A stretch of DNA of 8,822 bases from JALZHR01 sp036389695 (GCA_036389695.1 DASVWG010000201.1:1-8822); one strand, 5' to 3'. Shown: positions 1 through 5,363, counted from the stretch's first letter. The notes: a model not told the origin generated them from the sequence alone. Translations and numbers: made by a program.

Positions 1-3
1 TTA

Positions 4-33
4 TTTCGTGTTCTTTCGTGAAATTTCGTGGCT
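4..33. repeat. Phased TTCGTG repeat, left-edge copy
   Basis: Three copies of TTCGTG start at 5, 15 and 25, an exact 10-bp spacing, and the last copy runs on into TTCGTGGCTA. The same motif, with 10-11 bp spacing and the same GGCTA end, recurs at 4626-4656, so this is a dispersed repeat family and not chance. In both places it lies just downstream of a minus-strand gene and in the same orientation. The element may continue left of the window. Its function is unknown; the helical spacing would fit a protein-binding array or a decayed palindromic element. Confidence 0.6.
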
Positions 34-65
34 ATTTTCTTAATCGTTTATTCGCTGCGCTCATT

Positions 66-86
66 GGGCAGGCACAAGACCTGCCC
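66..86. repeat. GC-rich hairpin GGGCAGG/CCTGCCC
   Basis: A perfect 7-bp inverted repeat (GGGCAGG at 66-72, CCTGCCC at 80-86) encloses a 7-nt loop. It sits about 40 bp downstream of the stop of the minus-strand membrane protein gene. No T-run follows the stem on either strand, so it is a poor intrinsic terminator. From memory, very similar sequences occur as dispersed intergenic repeats in several environmental bacterial phyla; this was not checked by search. Confidence 0.6.
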
Positions 87-98
87 CTACATTCTTTC

Positions 99-150
99 AA
101 CGAAATTAAGTTTTGCTTTAACGAAATTTAATTTCGCTTTAACGAAATCG
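99..150. repeat. 21-bp tandem repeat, 2.5 copies
   Basis: Unit 1 (99-119) and unit 2 (120-140) both begin AACGAAATT and end GCTTT. A partial third copy begins at 141. The unit is itself partly palindromic (ATTTCG at 131-136 against CGAAAT at 143-148). The array crosses the stop codon (128-130) of the minus-strand membrane protein gene, so it encodes that protein's last residues (SLKRN). Confidence 0.65.
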
Positions 151-1009
151 CTTCCGACGAAGGCGTTTCGGAGTGCATTTGCGGCTTAATTAGAAACAAA
201 CCGATTAAATAAAGAATCAGCGTGAAAAATTGGATATAGCCGGTCGCGGGCGCGAATTTCGGTAAATCCAGCAGCCATGTGAAAACTTCCTGCGTCGGGT
301 TTTGCAGAATTCCCTGCAGCCAGCTGCCGGCGGTCGGCGCGGTCAGATAAGCGAGAATTAAATATTTGACGACGAATGCCAGCCCGAACAGGCTGCCGAG
401 GCTTTGCAGCAGTCTTTTCGTGTTAAATTCGGCGAAAATATTATTCCAGAGCGTCCAGAAAAAGCAGAAAGCGAAAATCCAGAACGGCAAGCCCTGTTCG
501 GGCAAAAGCGCGTTGAAAACCTGCACGGAAGCCGCAAAAAGCGTGAGCAGAATCAAGCCGTTAGCAAGGTTTTTCACCGTCGAAAAGCTTTCGGAAAACC
601 AGCCTTCGAGCCGAATCAAACCGGCGCGAAAGAAAAGCAAAAGCAGAATCGAAGCAAAAATCAGGCAGACGAGCGGCGGTCGCAGAAACAAAAAAGCGTT
701 GTCCATCTCGCCGAAACGCAAGCCGCCGAAAAGCGACACGGTCAGAAAAATAAAAGGCAAAATGAGATATTGCAGAAAAGATTTCTGGCTCGCGGATTTT
801 CCTTTGTCCCGCGTCAAAGGCACTTCGATTTTGCTCAATTGCGGTTTCCGGCTTTCAATTATCTTTTTTGGCGCGCCCGGCACAATCGTTTCTTCCTCGT
901 CGGAAAACTGCGCGGCGTTTCCGGGCGAAACCGCTAATAATTCGCCGTCAATTACCGGCAAAGAGTCTCCGCGCTCGATTTCTTCGTTCTGCCTTTTTCC
1001 TTTTTCCAT
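128..1009 (-). CDS. Six-span inner membrane protein, unknown function
   Basis: I do not recognise a named family. The 293-residue protein has a polar, probably disordered cytoplasmic N-terminus of about 75 residues, rich in Glu, Ser and Pro. Six hydrophobic segments follow, at roughly 79-97, 108-127, 149-169, 173-193, 204-223 and 257-275. The loops contain several Arg/Lys residues and no obvious catalytic motif. The C-terminal tail (SETPSSEAISLKRN) is partly encoded by a 21-bp tandem repeat and may be a late addition. The ATG at 1009 is supported by AGAAGG immediately upstream, overlapping the end of the TPR-like gene. The two genes are separated by 8 bp and are very probably co-transcribed, suggesting that the products work together at the membrane. 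Confidence 0.8.
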   Translation of the reverse strand: MEKGKRQNEEIERGDSLPVIDGELLAVSPGNAAQFSDEEETIVPGAPKKIIESRKPQLSKIEVPLTRDKGKSASQKSFLQYLILPFIFLTVSLFGGLRFGEMDNAFLFLRPPLVCLIFASILLLLFFRAGLIRLEGWFSESFSTVKNLANGLILLTLFAASVQVFNALLPEQGLPFWIFAFCFFWTLWNNIFAEFNTKRLLQSLGSLFGLAFVVKYLILAYLTAPTAGSWLQGILQNPTQEVFTWLLDLPKFAPATGYIQFFTLILYLIGLFLIKPQMHSETPSSEAISLKRN

Positions 1010-1017
1010 TTGCCTTC

Positions 1018-1545
1018 TTATTTTCTTTCGCGAAAAACTTTTAAAGGATTAAAATCGTCCGCCGTCACCTGTAAACCCTGTTCAAGTTCGGCTTTCAGCT
1101 CGATTGGCGTTTTTAATTTCAAATCGGCGTCGTCGGATTTAAAATTATTGTCCAGCGCAATCACCCGATTGACCGTTTCCAAGCCCTGCCGGAAAAGCGT
1201 GTCGTCGTTGGAAATTCTGCCCCAGCCTTGCCGGTAAAGACTGTAAGCGATATAAAACTGCGTTCGCGCATCGCGCTTTTCCGTATCGGCTCTCGCGAAA
1301 GCGTCGCGCGCCAGAACAAAATTATCCTGCCGGAAAGCCTGCAAGCCTTCATTGAATTTCGCCTGGTCGATTTCGTATGTATTGGTCATCACCTGCGCCG
1401 TCGTCGTCGCTTTATCGAACGTCTGCTGCGCTTTCGACGGCAGCTCGACCAGACTTTTCGGCGCAGCGACATACAGCCACGCAACGAATAGACCGTAAAG
1501 CAGCGTCAAACAAATGCCTAAAATCTGGATATGCTTTTCTTTCAT
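1018..1545 (-). CDS. Membrane-anchored TPR-like protein
   Basis: The 175-residue protein has one N-terminal transmembrane segment (about 6-26) and then a mostly helical soluble region, probably periplasmic. Residues 61-94 (with the motif EGLQAFRQDNFVLARDAF) and 95-132 resemble two TPR helix pairs: small residues at turn positions, then Ala-Arg/Ala-Phe in the second helix. Such proteins usually scaffold other proteins. The ATG at 1545 is preferred over an upstream in-frame TTG at 1596, because the shorter form starts directly before the membrane anchor (MKEKHIQILG) and does not overlap the divergent gene. It is the first gene of a likely two-gene operon with the downstream six-span membrane protein. 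The TPR assignment is by eye and moderately sure; the exact partner is unknown. Confidence 0.8.
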   Translation of the reverse strand: MKEKHIQILGICLTLLYGLFVAWLYVAAPKSLVELPSKAQQTFDKATTTAQVMTNTYEIDQAKFNEGLQAFRQDNFVLARDAFARADTEKRDARTQFYIAYSLYRQGWGRISNDDTLFRQGLETVNRVIALDNNFKSDDADLKLKTPIELKAELEQGLQVTADDFNPLKVFRERK

Positions 1546-1554
1546 TGCTATAAT
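1526..1554 (+). promoter_or_regulatory. Extended -10 promoter for the lipoprotein gene
   Basis: A perfect TATAAT (1549-1554) is preceded by TGC, giving an extended -10 element. A TGGATA (1526-1531, 4 of 6 to TTGACA) stands 17 bp upstream. Transcription would start near 1561, leaving a leader of about 17 nt that carries the GGAAG ribosome site. The -35 lies inside the start of the divergent TPR-like gene. Confidence 0.55.
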
Positions 1555-1564
1555 GCGCCCAATT

Positions 1565-1569
1565 GGAAG
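1565..1569 (+). promoter_or_regulatory. Ribosome binding site GGAAG
   Basis: GGAAG lies 8 nt before the ATG at 1578. It decides that start over an in-frame TTG at 1563, which would overlap this site and put four extra residues before the signal peptide. Confidence 0.6.
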
Positions 1570-1596
1570 TTTGTAAAATGAAAACGCGCCTGTCAA
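1570..1596 (-). promoter_or_regulatory. Possible promoter for the TPR/membrane protein operon
   Basis: Read on the minus strand, a perfect TTGACA (1596-1591) is followed after 15 bp by TACAAA (1575-1570, 4 of 6 to TATAAT). The spacer is short. It would start transcription near 1563, about 17 nt before the ATG at 1545. The -35 lies inside the coding start of the divergent lipoprotein gene, so the two promoters would overlap. Confidence 0.3.
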
Positions 1597-2441
1597 TTAA
1601 AAAATTTTATACCGCCCTCGTCTTAGTTTCGCTTTTCTGCCTCGCCGGTTGCACGAAAGCGCAGACGGGCGGCGAAGCTGCTGCGTCGCCGACGCCGAAA
1701 AATGCGTCGAACGCGGACGTTCCGCAGATTCAAAATCCCGGAAAAGTGATTCACGTGATGGTCGCGCTGTGCGACAACGAAAATCAAGGCATCGTTCCCG
1801 TTCCGAAATTCCTTGGAAACGGCGAAGACCCGGCGCGCAATCTTTACTGGGGCGCGGCTTTCGGCGTCAAAACTTTTTTCTCGAAATCGGCGAGCTGGAC
1901 AAAGATTGCCGAGATGAAAAATCCGTCGGAAAACGTTCTGGAAAGAATCGTTTTCCGGCATAAAACGGCGAACGTTTATCTGGTCGCCGACGCTTATCGC
2001 GGAAGCCGTATGCGCGAGACGATTAACGATTTTTTCGCGGCGACGGCGGGCGCGAAACGCGAAAACGTCGCATTGCCGAACCAAACGCTGCAAGTTTTTG
2101 CGTCGGCAAATCTCATAGCGTTTGTCGGGCATAACGGCTTGATGGATTTCAAGCTCGAAAATCAGCCGTTGAAAAAGGACGACGCGGCGCGCGACGCCGT
2201 AATCTTAGCTTGCGCCAGCCGCAATTATTTCACCGAGCCTTTGCGAAAAACATCGGCGAAACCGCTTCTCTGGACGACGAACTTGATGGCTCCCGAAGCA
2301 TACATTCTGCACGACGCGCTCGAAGGCTGGACGCGCGGCGAGAGCGAAGCGCAAATTCGCACGCGCGCCGCGCAAGCCTACAGCAAATATCAAAAAATCA
2401 GCTTAAAGTCAGCGCAAAATCTTCTCGTCACCGGCTGGTAA
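1578..2441 (+). CDS. Lipoprotein with possible clan CD peptidase-like fold
   Basis: The 287-residue protein begins with a lipoprotein signal peptide: basic N-terminus, hydrophobic core at 11-23, and lipobox LAGC with Cys25 as the lipidated residue. A Pro/Ala/Ser/Asn linker follows (about 27-55). The globular part starts with a strand-like stretch VIHVMVALCDN (57-67), then has NLYWGAAFGVKTFF (88-101). I do not know a named family for the whole protein. However, a hydrophobic strand ending in FVGHNG (182-187, His185) and a second ending in AVILACAS (207-214, Cys212) resemble the GHG and ACxxG catalytic motifs of gingipain (C25) and other clan CD cysteine peptidases. The C-terminal block (LLWTTNLMAPEAYILHDAL, then helices) resembles the end of caspase-like domains. 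Peptidase activity is inference. An outer-membrane or periplasmic location is likely. The gene probably has its own promoter (1526-1554), and the next gene lies 63 bp downstream. Confidence 0.85.
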   Translation: MKTRLSIKKFYTALVLVSLFCLAGCTKAQTGGEAAASPTPKNASNADVPQIQNPGKVIHVMVALCDNENQGIVPVPKFLGNGEDPARNLYWGAAFGVKTFFSKSASWTKIAEMKNPSENVLERIVFRHKTANVYLVADAYRGSRMRETINDFFAATAGAKRENVALPNQTLQVFASANLIAFVGHNGLMDFKLENQPLKKDDAARDAVILACASRNYFTEPLRKTSAKPLLWTTNLMAPEAYILHDALEGWTRGESEAQIRTRAAQAYSKYQKISLKSAQNLLVTGW

Positions 2442-2504
2442 CGAAATATGAAAATGAATTTTTTGACTGGCGAAAAAATTATCGCTGAAAGCGAATAGCA
2501 CAAA

Positions 2505-3404
2505 ATGAAAATAATAACGACTCTTTTTTTAACTTTTATTTTATCGCTCGTCGCGGCGGCGCAGGAAACGGAAAAGTGGACGAAAATCGCCAGTCCGAAA
2601 GGCGATTTTACCGCGCAGATTCCGCCGAATTTTCTGGTCGATAACGAAGACGACGCCTTTCGCGTTTACGCTTTTGATAATCAAGCGAAGATGACAGTCG
2701 AGATTGAGGAAAAATCCGACGCGAAATCGCGCGTAATGATGATGCGTCAATTTCCTCCCGAAAAGGGAGTTCGCGCTTCGCAGTTCGAAATGGGCAATTT
2801 CAGCGGCAATGTTTTTCAACACGAAAAAGATAAAGGCATTTTGATGACAATTTATATGGCTTCGTCAAAATCCTTTATTTCCGTCTTCGCTCGCGCTAAC
2901 GAACCGAAGGAGGCGTCGGTGTTAAATTTTCTGTATTCAATCAGGCTGAATAATCAACCGCTTTTCAAAAATGCGAGGACCGATAATCAAGCTGCCGAAA
3001 ACGCGATTTCGCTCGCTTCCCTGAAAACCAGCCCGATTGTCCTGAGTATGCTGAAAATTAAAGACGCGGACAAAGCGCCGGTCAAATATGCCCTTGAAGA
3101 CGCGAAAAAAGATGAGGAAGAAGACCTGAACAAATATTCACGCCCGTTTTTTACGCTTCGCAATCCGCGCGCGTCATATACCGACCGCGGCAGAGAAAAC
3201 GGCGTGAATGGCAGCGTCCGGCTGAAAGTTCTTTTTCGCGCCGACGGTCAGATAGGCGAAATTACCGTTTTGCAAAAACTCCCCGACGGTTTGACCGAAC
3301 AGGCGCTAAACGCCGCGCGGAAAATTAAATTCGTGCCCGCCGAAATTGACGGCAAACCCGTCGATATCACCAAAGCGGTCGAATATACTTTTACTCTTTA
3401 TTAA
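2505..3404 (+). CDS. Secreted protein with C-terminal TonB domain
   Basis: The 299-residue protein has a signal peptide (1-19, ending VAAA before QET). The first domain (about 24-148) begins WTKIASPKGDFTAQIPPNF, a pattern resembling PsbP/Mog1-like periplasmic domains; this assignment is tentative. A charged linker follows, including KKDEEEDLNK (201-210). The end (219-299) is a clear TonB C-terminal domain: VNGSVRLKVLFRADGQIGEI, then LTEQALNAARKIKFVPA, GKPV and a final beta strand. Unlike classic TonB there is no Pro-rich spacer and no retained membrane anchor beyond the signal peptide, so it may be a periplasmic TonB-domain protein and not an energy transducer. The ATG at 2505 is set by the signal peptide; no strong ribosome site is seen. 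A strong hairpin terminator follows. Confidence 0.88.
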   Translation: MKIITTLFLTFILSLVAAAQETEKWTKIASPKGDFTAQIPPNFLVDNEDDAFRVYAFDNQAKMTVEIEEKSDAKSRVMMMRQFPPEKGVRASQFEMGNFSGNVFQHEKDKGILMTIYMASSKSFISVFARANEPKEASVLNFLYSIRLNNQPLFKNARTDNQAAENAISLASLKTSPIVLSMLKIKDADKAPVKYALEDAKKDEEEDLNKYSRPFFTLRNPRASYTDRGRENGVNGSVRLKVLFRADGQIGEITVLQKLPDGLTEQALNAARKIKFVPAEIDGKPVDITKAVEYTFTLY

Positions 3405-3420
3405 AAAGATTTCATTATTG

Positions 3421-3469
3421 ACAAAAGCCGAAATCGTTTTGACCCGGAAACGATTTCGGCTTTTGTTTA
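3421..3469. terminator. Strong intrinsic terminator, likely bidirectional
   Basis: A perfect 19-bp inverted repeat (3421-3439 and 3448-3466) encloses an 8-nt loop TGACCCGG. The stem has the form AAAAGCCGAAATCGTTT, so an A-run on one side and TTTTGTTT on the other sit at its base. It starts 17 bp after the stop of the TonB-domain gene. It lies between convergent genes and could also stop minus-strand transcription from 3776. Confidence 0.85.
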
Positions 3470-3473
3470 CTTC

Positions 3474-3503
3474 ATTGAAAAATTATTTGATTTATTTTTC
3501 AAT
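3474..3503. terminator. AT-rich hairpin after the acidic protein gene
   Basis: A perfect 10-bp inverted repeat ATTGAAAAAT (3474-3483) / ATTTTTCAAT (3494-3503) has a 10-nt loop. It begins 3 bp past the stop codon of the minus-strand acidic protein gene. The stem is AT-rich, hence weak as a terminator alone; it may protect the mRNA 3' end. Confidence 0.4.
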
Positions 3504-3506
3504 CAT

Positions 3507-3776
3507 TTAGTCTTCGATGTTCGCGATGTCCGACGTTGTATCGCTGGCGTTTTGCACCGCGCCGACGCCGTGGTCGGGAAAGCTTTCGCCGTAGTTTTCG
3601 GTCGAATGGTCTTGCCCGATTTCGGTTTCATCCGCTGTGGTTTCGTTGGAGATGGCGTTGATGTCTTCGTCCGAGACGTCGCCGCTCGCGCCCGGAATGT
3701 CGCGCCCGGAGCGTTCGTCTTCTTCGCGCTGTCTGGGCGTCGCCGCCTGCTCGTTTGCCGTGCTTGATTGCTGCAT
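3507..3776 (-). CDS. Small acidic, probably disordered protein
   Basis: The 89-residue protein is not one I recognise. It has no signal peptide or membrane segment. By count it has 22 Asp/Glu against 4 Arg, and no Lys, Leu, Cys or Trp, so it is expected to be strongly negative and largely unstructured. The N-terminal half is rich in Gln/Glu/Arg/Ser; the second half has a run like YGESFPDHGVGAVQ (62-75). The ATG at 3776 is supported by AAGGCGG (3794-3788, minus strand), 11 nt upstream. The gene converges on the TonB-domain gene and diverges from the DUF4920 gene. The opposite-strand reading frames over this stretch lack good starts, so the minus strand is preferred. Confidence 0.65.
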   Translation of the reverse strand: MQQSSTANEQAATPRQREEDERSGRDIPGASGDVSDEDINAISNETTADETEIGQDHSTENYGESFPDHGVGAVQNASDTTSDIANIED

Positions 3777-3980
3777 TATTTTTTTTACCGCCTTGTCATT
3801 AAAATTCGATTGTTTTCAAATCAATCGTGTGTTTTTATTTTCGCAGACTATCGGGCGGATTTCCAGATTTCGGCGGCGATTTTATTCGCCTATGAATGTT
3901 TGATAAAATATTACCGTCTTGCTTACTGCTTGTTTCATATGCTAAAAATCTAAGCAATAATTTATTTAACGGAGTTAATA
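3777..3980. other. Divergent intergenic region, AT-rich
   Basis: This 204-bp space separates the minus-strand acidic protein gene from the plus-strand DUF4920 gene. It is AT-rich and must hold promoters for both. It contains a 6-bp inverted repeat CGATTG (3807-3812) / CAATCG (3822-3827), a possible operator or weak hairpin. I see no coding signal in it. Confidence 0.5.
3919..3949 (+). promoter_or_regulatory. Possible promoter for the DUF4920 gene
   Basis: TTGCTT (3919-3924) and a TGC-preceded TAAAAAT (3943-3949) are separated by 18 bp. The extended -10 TG helps, but the -10 itself is only 4 of 6. The predicted leader is about 25 nt and includes the GGAG ribosome site at 3971-3974. Confidence 0.35.
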
Positions 3981-4502
3981 ATGAAAAAACTTTTCGGACT
4001 GATGATTTTAACTTTGGCGCTGTCTTTCGCGGCTTTCGCGCAGGAAAAGACGGAAAAAGCCAAACCGACCGACGCTGACAAACAGGCTAATTTCGACGCG
4101 AGCGGAATGATTAAACGCGGCGCGGCGCTCTCCAGCAAAGCGGAAAAAGTTTCGCTGGCGAAGGTTCTGGAAAATCCTTCGAAATACGCCGGAAAAACCG
4201 TGCAGGTCGAAGGCGTGATTGTCCGCTCGTGCAAAATGGAAGGCTGCTGGGCGGAGCTTGCGCCGGACGCGAAATCAAAATCCGTGCGCGTGAAAATGAA
4301 AGACCACAGCTTTTTCATCCCGCTTCAATCCGCCGGTTTTAAAGCCAGAGCGGACGGCGTTTTCACCGTCAAAACCCTGACGAAAGAACAGGTCGACCAC
4401 ATGATTAACGAAGACGGCGCGAAATTCGAAAACCGCAACGCCGACGGCACCGTGACGGAAATTTCGTTTGAAGCCGCGGGCATCGAACTGCGTAAAAGCT
4501 AA
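3981..4502 (+). CDS. Exported DUF4920-type protein
   Basis: The 173-residue protein has a signal peptide (1-20, cleaved at AFA before QEK), so the mature protein is periplasmic or secreted. After a charged linker, residues 56-172 fit the DUF4920 pattern known from Bacteroidetes and Acidobacteria: VSLAKVLENPSKYAGKTVQV, then GVIVRSCKMEGCW (78-90), a strand pair with VRVKMKDHSFFIP (102-114), and a final GTVTEISFEAAGIEL. Cys84, Cys89 and Trp90 form the CxxxGCW signature and could bind metal or form a disulphide; the biochemical role is unknown. The start at 3981 is firm: GGAG lies 6 nt upstream and the signal peptide begins at once. The stop codon is inside the left arm of a long inverted repeat. 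Confidence 0.9.
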   Translation: MKKLFGLMILTLALSFAAFAQEKTEKAKPTDADKQANFDASGMIKRGAALSSKAEKVSLAKVLENPSKYAGKTVQVEGVIVRSCKMEGCWAELAPDAKSKSVRVKMKDHSFFIPLQSAGFKARADGVFTVKTLTKEQVDHMINEDGAKFENRNADGTVTEISFEAAGIELRKS

Positions 4503-4664
4503 GAGATCAGCCACGAAAAAACGCGAAAAGACACAAAAGAAAATACAGGGATAGCAGGATAGACAGGGATTTTTAAAATATATTTCTTATCCCTGTTTAT
4601 CCTGTTATCCCTGTATTTTCTTTCTTTCGTGTCTTTTTCGTGCTCTTTCGTGGCTAATCTCTTA
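4500..4664. repeat. 165-bp imperfect inverted repeat between convergent genes
   Basis: The left arm (4500-4570) and right arm (4589-4664) are near-complementary around an 18-nt AT-rich loop. Outer part: TAAGAGATCAGCCACGA pairs with the complement of TCGTGGCTAATCTCTTA. Inner part: GAAAATACAGGGATAGCAGG pairs with CCTGTTATCCCTGTATTTTC, then ACAGGGAT with ATCCCTGT. Small gaps occur in the middle. Inside each arm, CACGA-like motifs recur every 10-11 bp (4512, 4522, 4532; and 4627, 4638, 4648). The element includes the stop codons of both the DUF4920 gene and the Nudix gene. It can serve as a two-way terminator or mRNA end, but is longer and more repetitive than a normal one. It may be a miniature transposable or REP-like element. 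Confidence 0.85.
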
Positions 4665-5196
4665 ATTTCATCTTCGCTTTCAGAATCAAAACGCAGCTCA
4701 GCGCGTGTTTGATTTCGCCGTTTAAAACTTTTTCGACCGCTTCGTCAAAACTGATTTTGACCGGTTTCATCGCTTCGGTGCCTTCGCGTTCGGGTTCGGT
4801 GAATTTCAGTTTGCGGGCGACGAAAAAATGCGCCTGCGAGCGCACGATTGACGTATCGGTTTCCGCCGTTCCCAAATCAATCCATTCTTCGGCTTCGATG
4901 CCCATTTCCTCGCGCGCTTCGCGTTTCGCGTTTTCCAGCGGCGAGCCTTCTTCACTGCCGCCCGCAATCACTTCCAGACTTTCCGCGCCGAGCGCGTAGC
5001 GAAATTGGCGCGTCAAATAAACGTTATTTTCATCGTCAATCGCCAGCGCGCAGACGCCCGGTTTCATCTGCACGGTCGCGTATTCGCCGTCGTTTCCGTC
5101 GGGTTGAACGACTTTATCTTCGAAGAGTTCGAGAAATTCGTTCTGGTAAATGCGCCGCGTTTCCTTAATCGTCCACGGTCCGTTTTTCTTTTCCAT
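4654..5196 (-). CDS. Nudix hydrolase, ADP-ribose pyrophosphatase-like
   Basis: The 180-residue cytoplasmic protein probably hydrolyses a nucleoside diphosphate derivative such as ADP-ribose, with Mg2+ or Mn2+. The substrate is inferred from overall likeness (GPWTIKETRRIYQNEFLEL at 6-24, then LTRQFRYALGAESLEVIAGG), not from a diagnostic residue. The Nudix box is at 79-100: the metal-binding core REAREEMGI (92-100) is intact. The first part differs from the consensus: where Gx5E is expected the protein reads GGSEEGSP, so the first Glu is displaced by one residue. Length is normal for the family. The ATG at 5196 has no clear ribosome site. The last residues (LRD and the stop) fall inside the right arm of a long inverted repeat shared with the convergent DUF4920 gene. 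It is probably transcribed alone. Confidence 0.9.
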   Translation of the reverse strand: MEKKNGPWTIKETRRIYQNEFLELFEDKVVQPDGNDGEYATVQMKPGVCALAIDDENNVYLTRQFRYALGAESLEVIAGGSEEGSPLENAKREAREEMGIEAEEWIDLGTAETDTSIVRSQAHFFVARKLKFTEPEREGTEAMKPVKISFDEAVEKVLNGEIKHALSCVLILKAKMKLRD

Positions 5197-5240
5197 AATT
5201 CGTGGATTATTGTAACATTTGTCTGGGCGATAAAAATTTA

Positions 5241-5270
5241 TTTAAAACATCGGCAAGAGAAAAGTGTCAG
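5241..5270 (-). promoter_or_regulatory. Possible Nudix gene promoter using a repeat-borne -35
   Basis: On the minus strand, CTGACA (5270-5265, 5 of 6) lies in the left arm of the 5264-5363 repeat. TTTAAA (5246-5241, 4 of 6) follows after 18 bp. Transcription would start about 38 nt before the ATG at 5196. A competing TACAAT at 5214-5209 lacks a good -35 and would leave almost no leader. Confidence 0.3.
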
Positions 5271-5363
5271 TAGCCCAGGCGTGAGCGCGGGCTTGGCGTT
5301 TGAAAGCTCAAGAAAATTTCGCGTCATCCGGCAAGCCCTTCCTCACGGTCGGGCTACTGACAC
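5264..5363. repeat. 100-bp palindromic intergenic element
   Basis: GTGTCAGTAGCCC (5264-5276) is repeated exactly as its reverse complement GGGCTACTGACAC (5351-5363). The arms go on inward: a 3-nt mismatch block, CGTGAG paired with CTCACG, another 3-nt mismatch block, then GGGCTT (5289-5294) paired with AAGCCC (5333-5338). This gives 31-bp arms with 25 pairs, around a 38-nt centre. The layout, with mismatch bulges at matching places, fits a REP/BIME-like or miniature mobile element. It fills most of the gap between the divergent Nudix and regulatory-like genes. It has no ORF. Confidence 0.8.

Noticed and set aside
66..86. Intrinsic terminator for the membrane protein operon
   Set aside because: The GC-rich stem is present but no T-run follows on the minus strand, so it is better described as a repeat hairpin.
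366..1052. Long plus-strand open frames opposite the membrane protein gene
   Set aside because: The translations are rich in Lys/Arg/Ser and low in hydrophobic structure, typical antisense shadows of a GC-skewed coding strand. The minus frame gives a coherent six-span protein with a ribosome site.
2448..2498. 16-codon ORF (starting MKMNFLTGEK) between the lipoprotein and TonB-domain genes
   Set aside because: It is very short, has no ribosome site of note, and a frame this short is expected by chance. Only conservation or ribosome profiling could rescue it.
3807..3827. Operator palindrome CGATTG-n9-CAATCG
   Set aside because: A single 6-bp inverted repeat in AT-rich DNA is weak evidence. 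It is noted in the intergenic entry only.
3552..3903. Plus-strand open frames opposite the acidic protein gene
   Set aside because: They have no good start signals and run into an AT-rich intergenic region. The minus frame has AAGGCGG upstream, though its own support is moderate.
4500..4664. CRISPR array or tRNA-like structure for the repeat region
   Set aside because: The repeated units are only 5-8 bp with no spacers of constant length, and no cloverleaf with a T-loop motif can be drawn.
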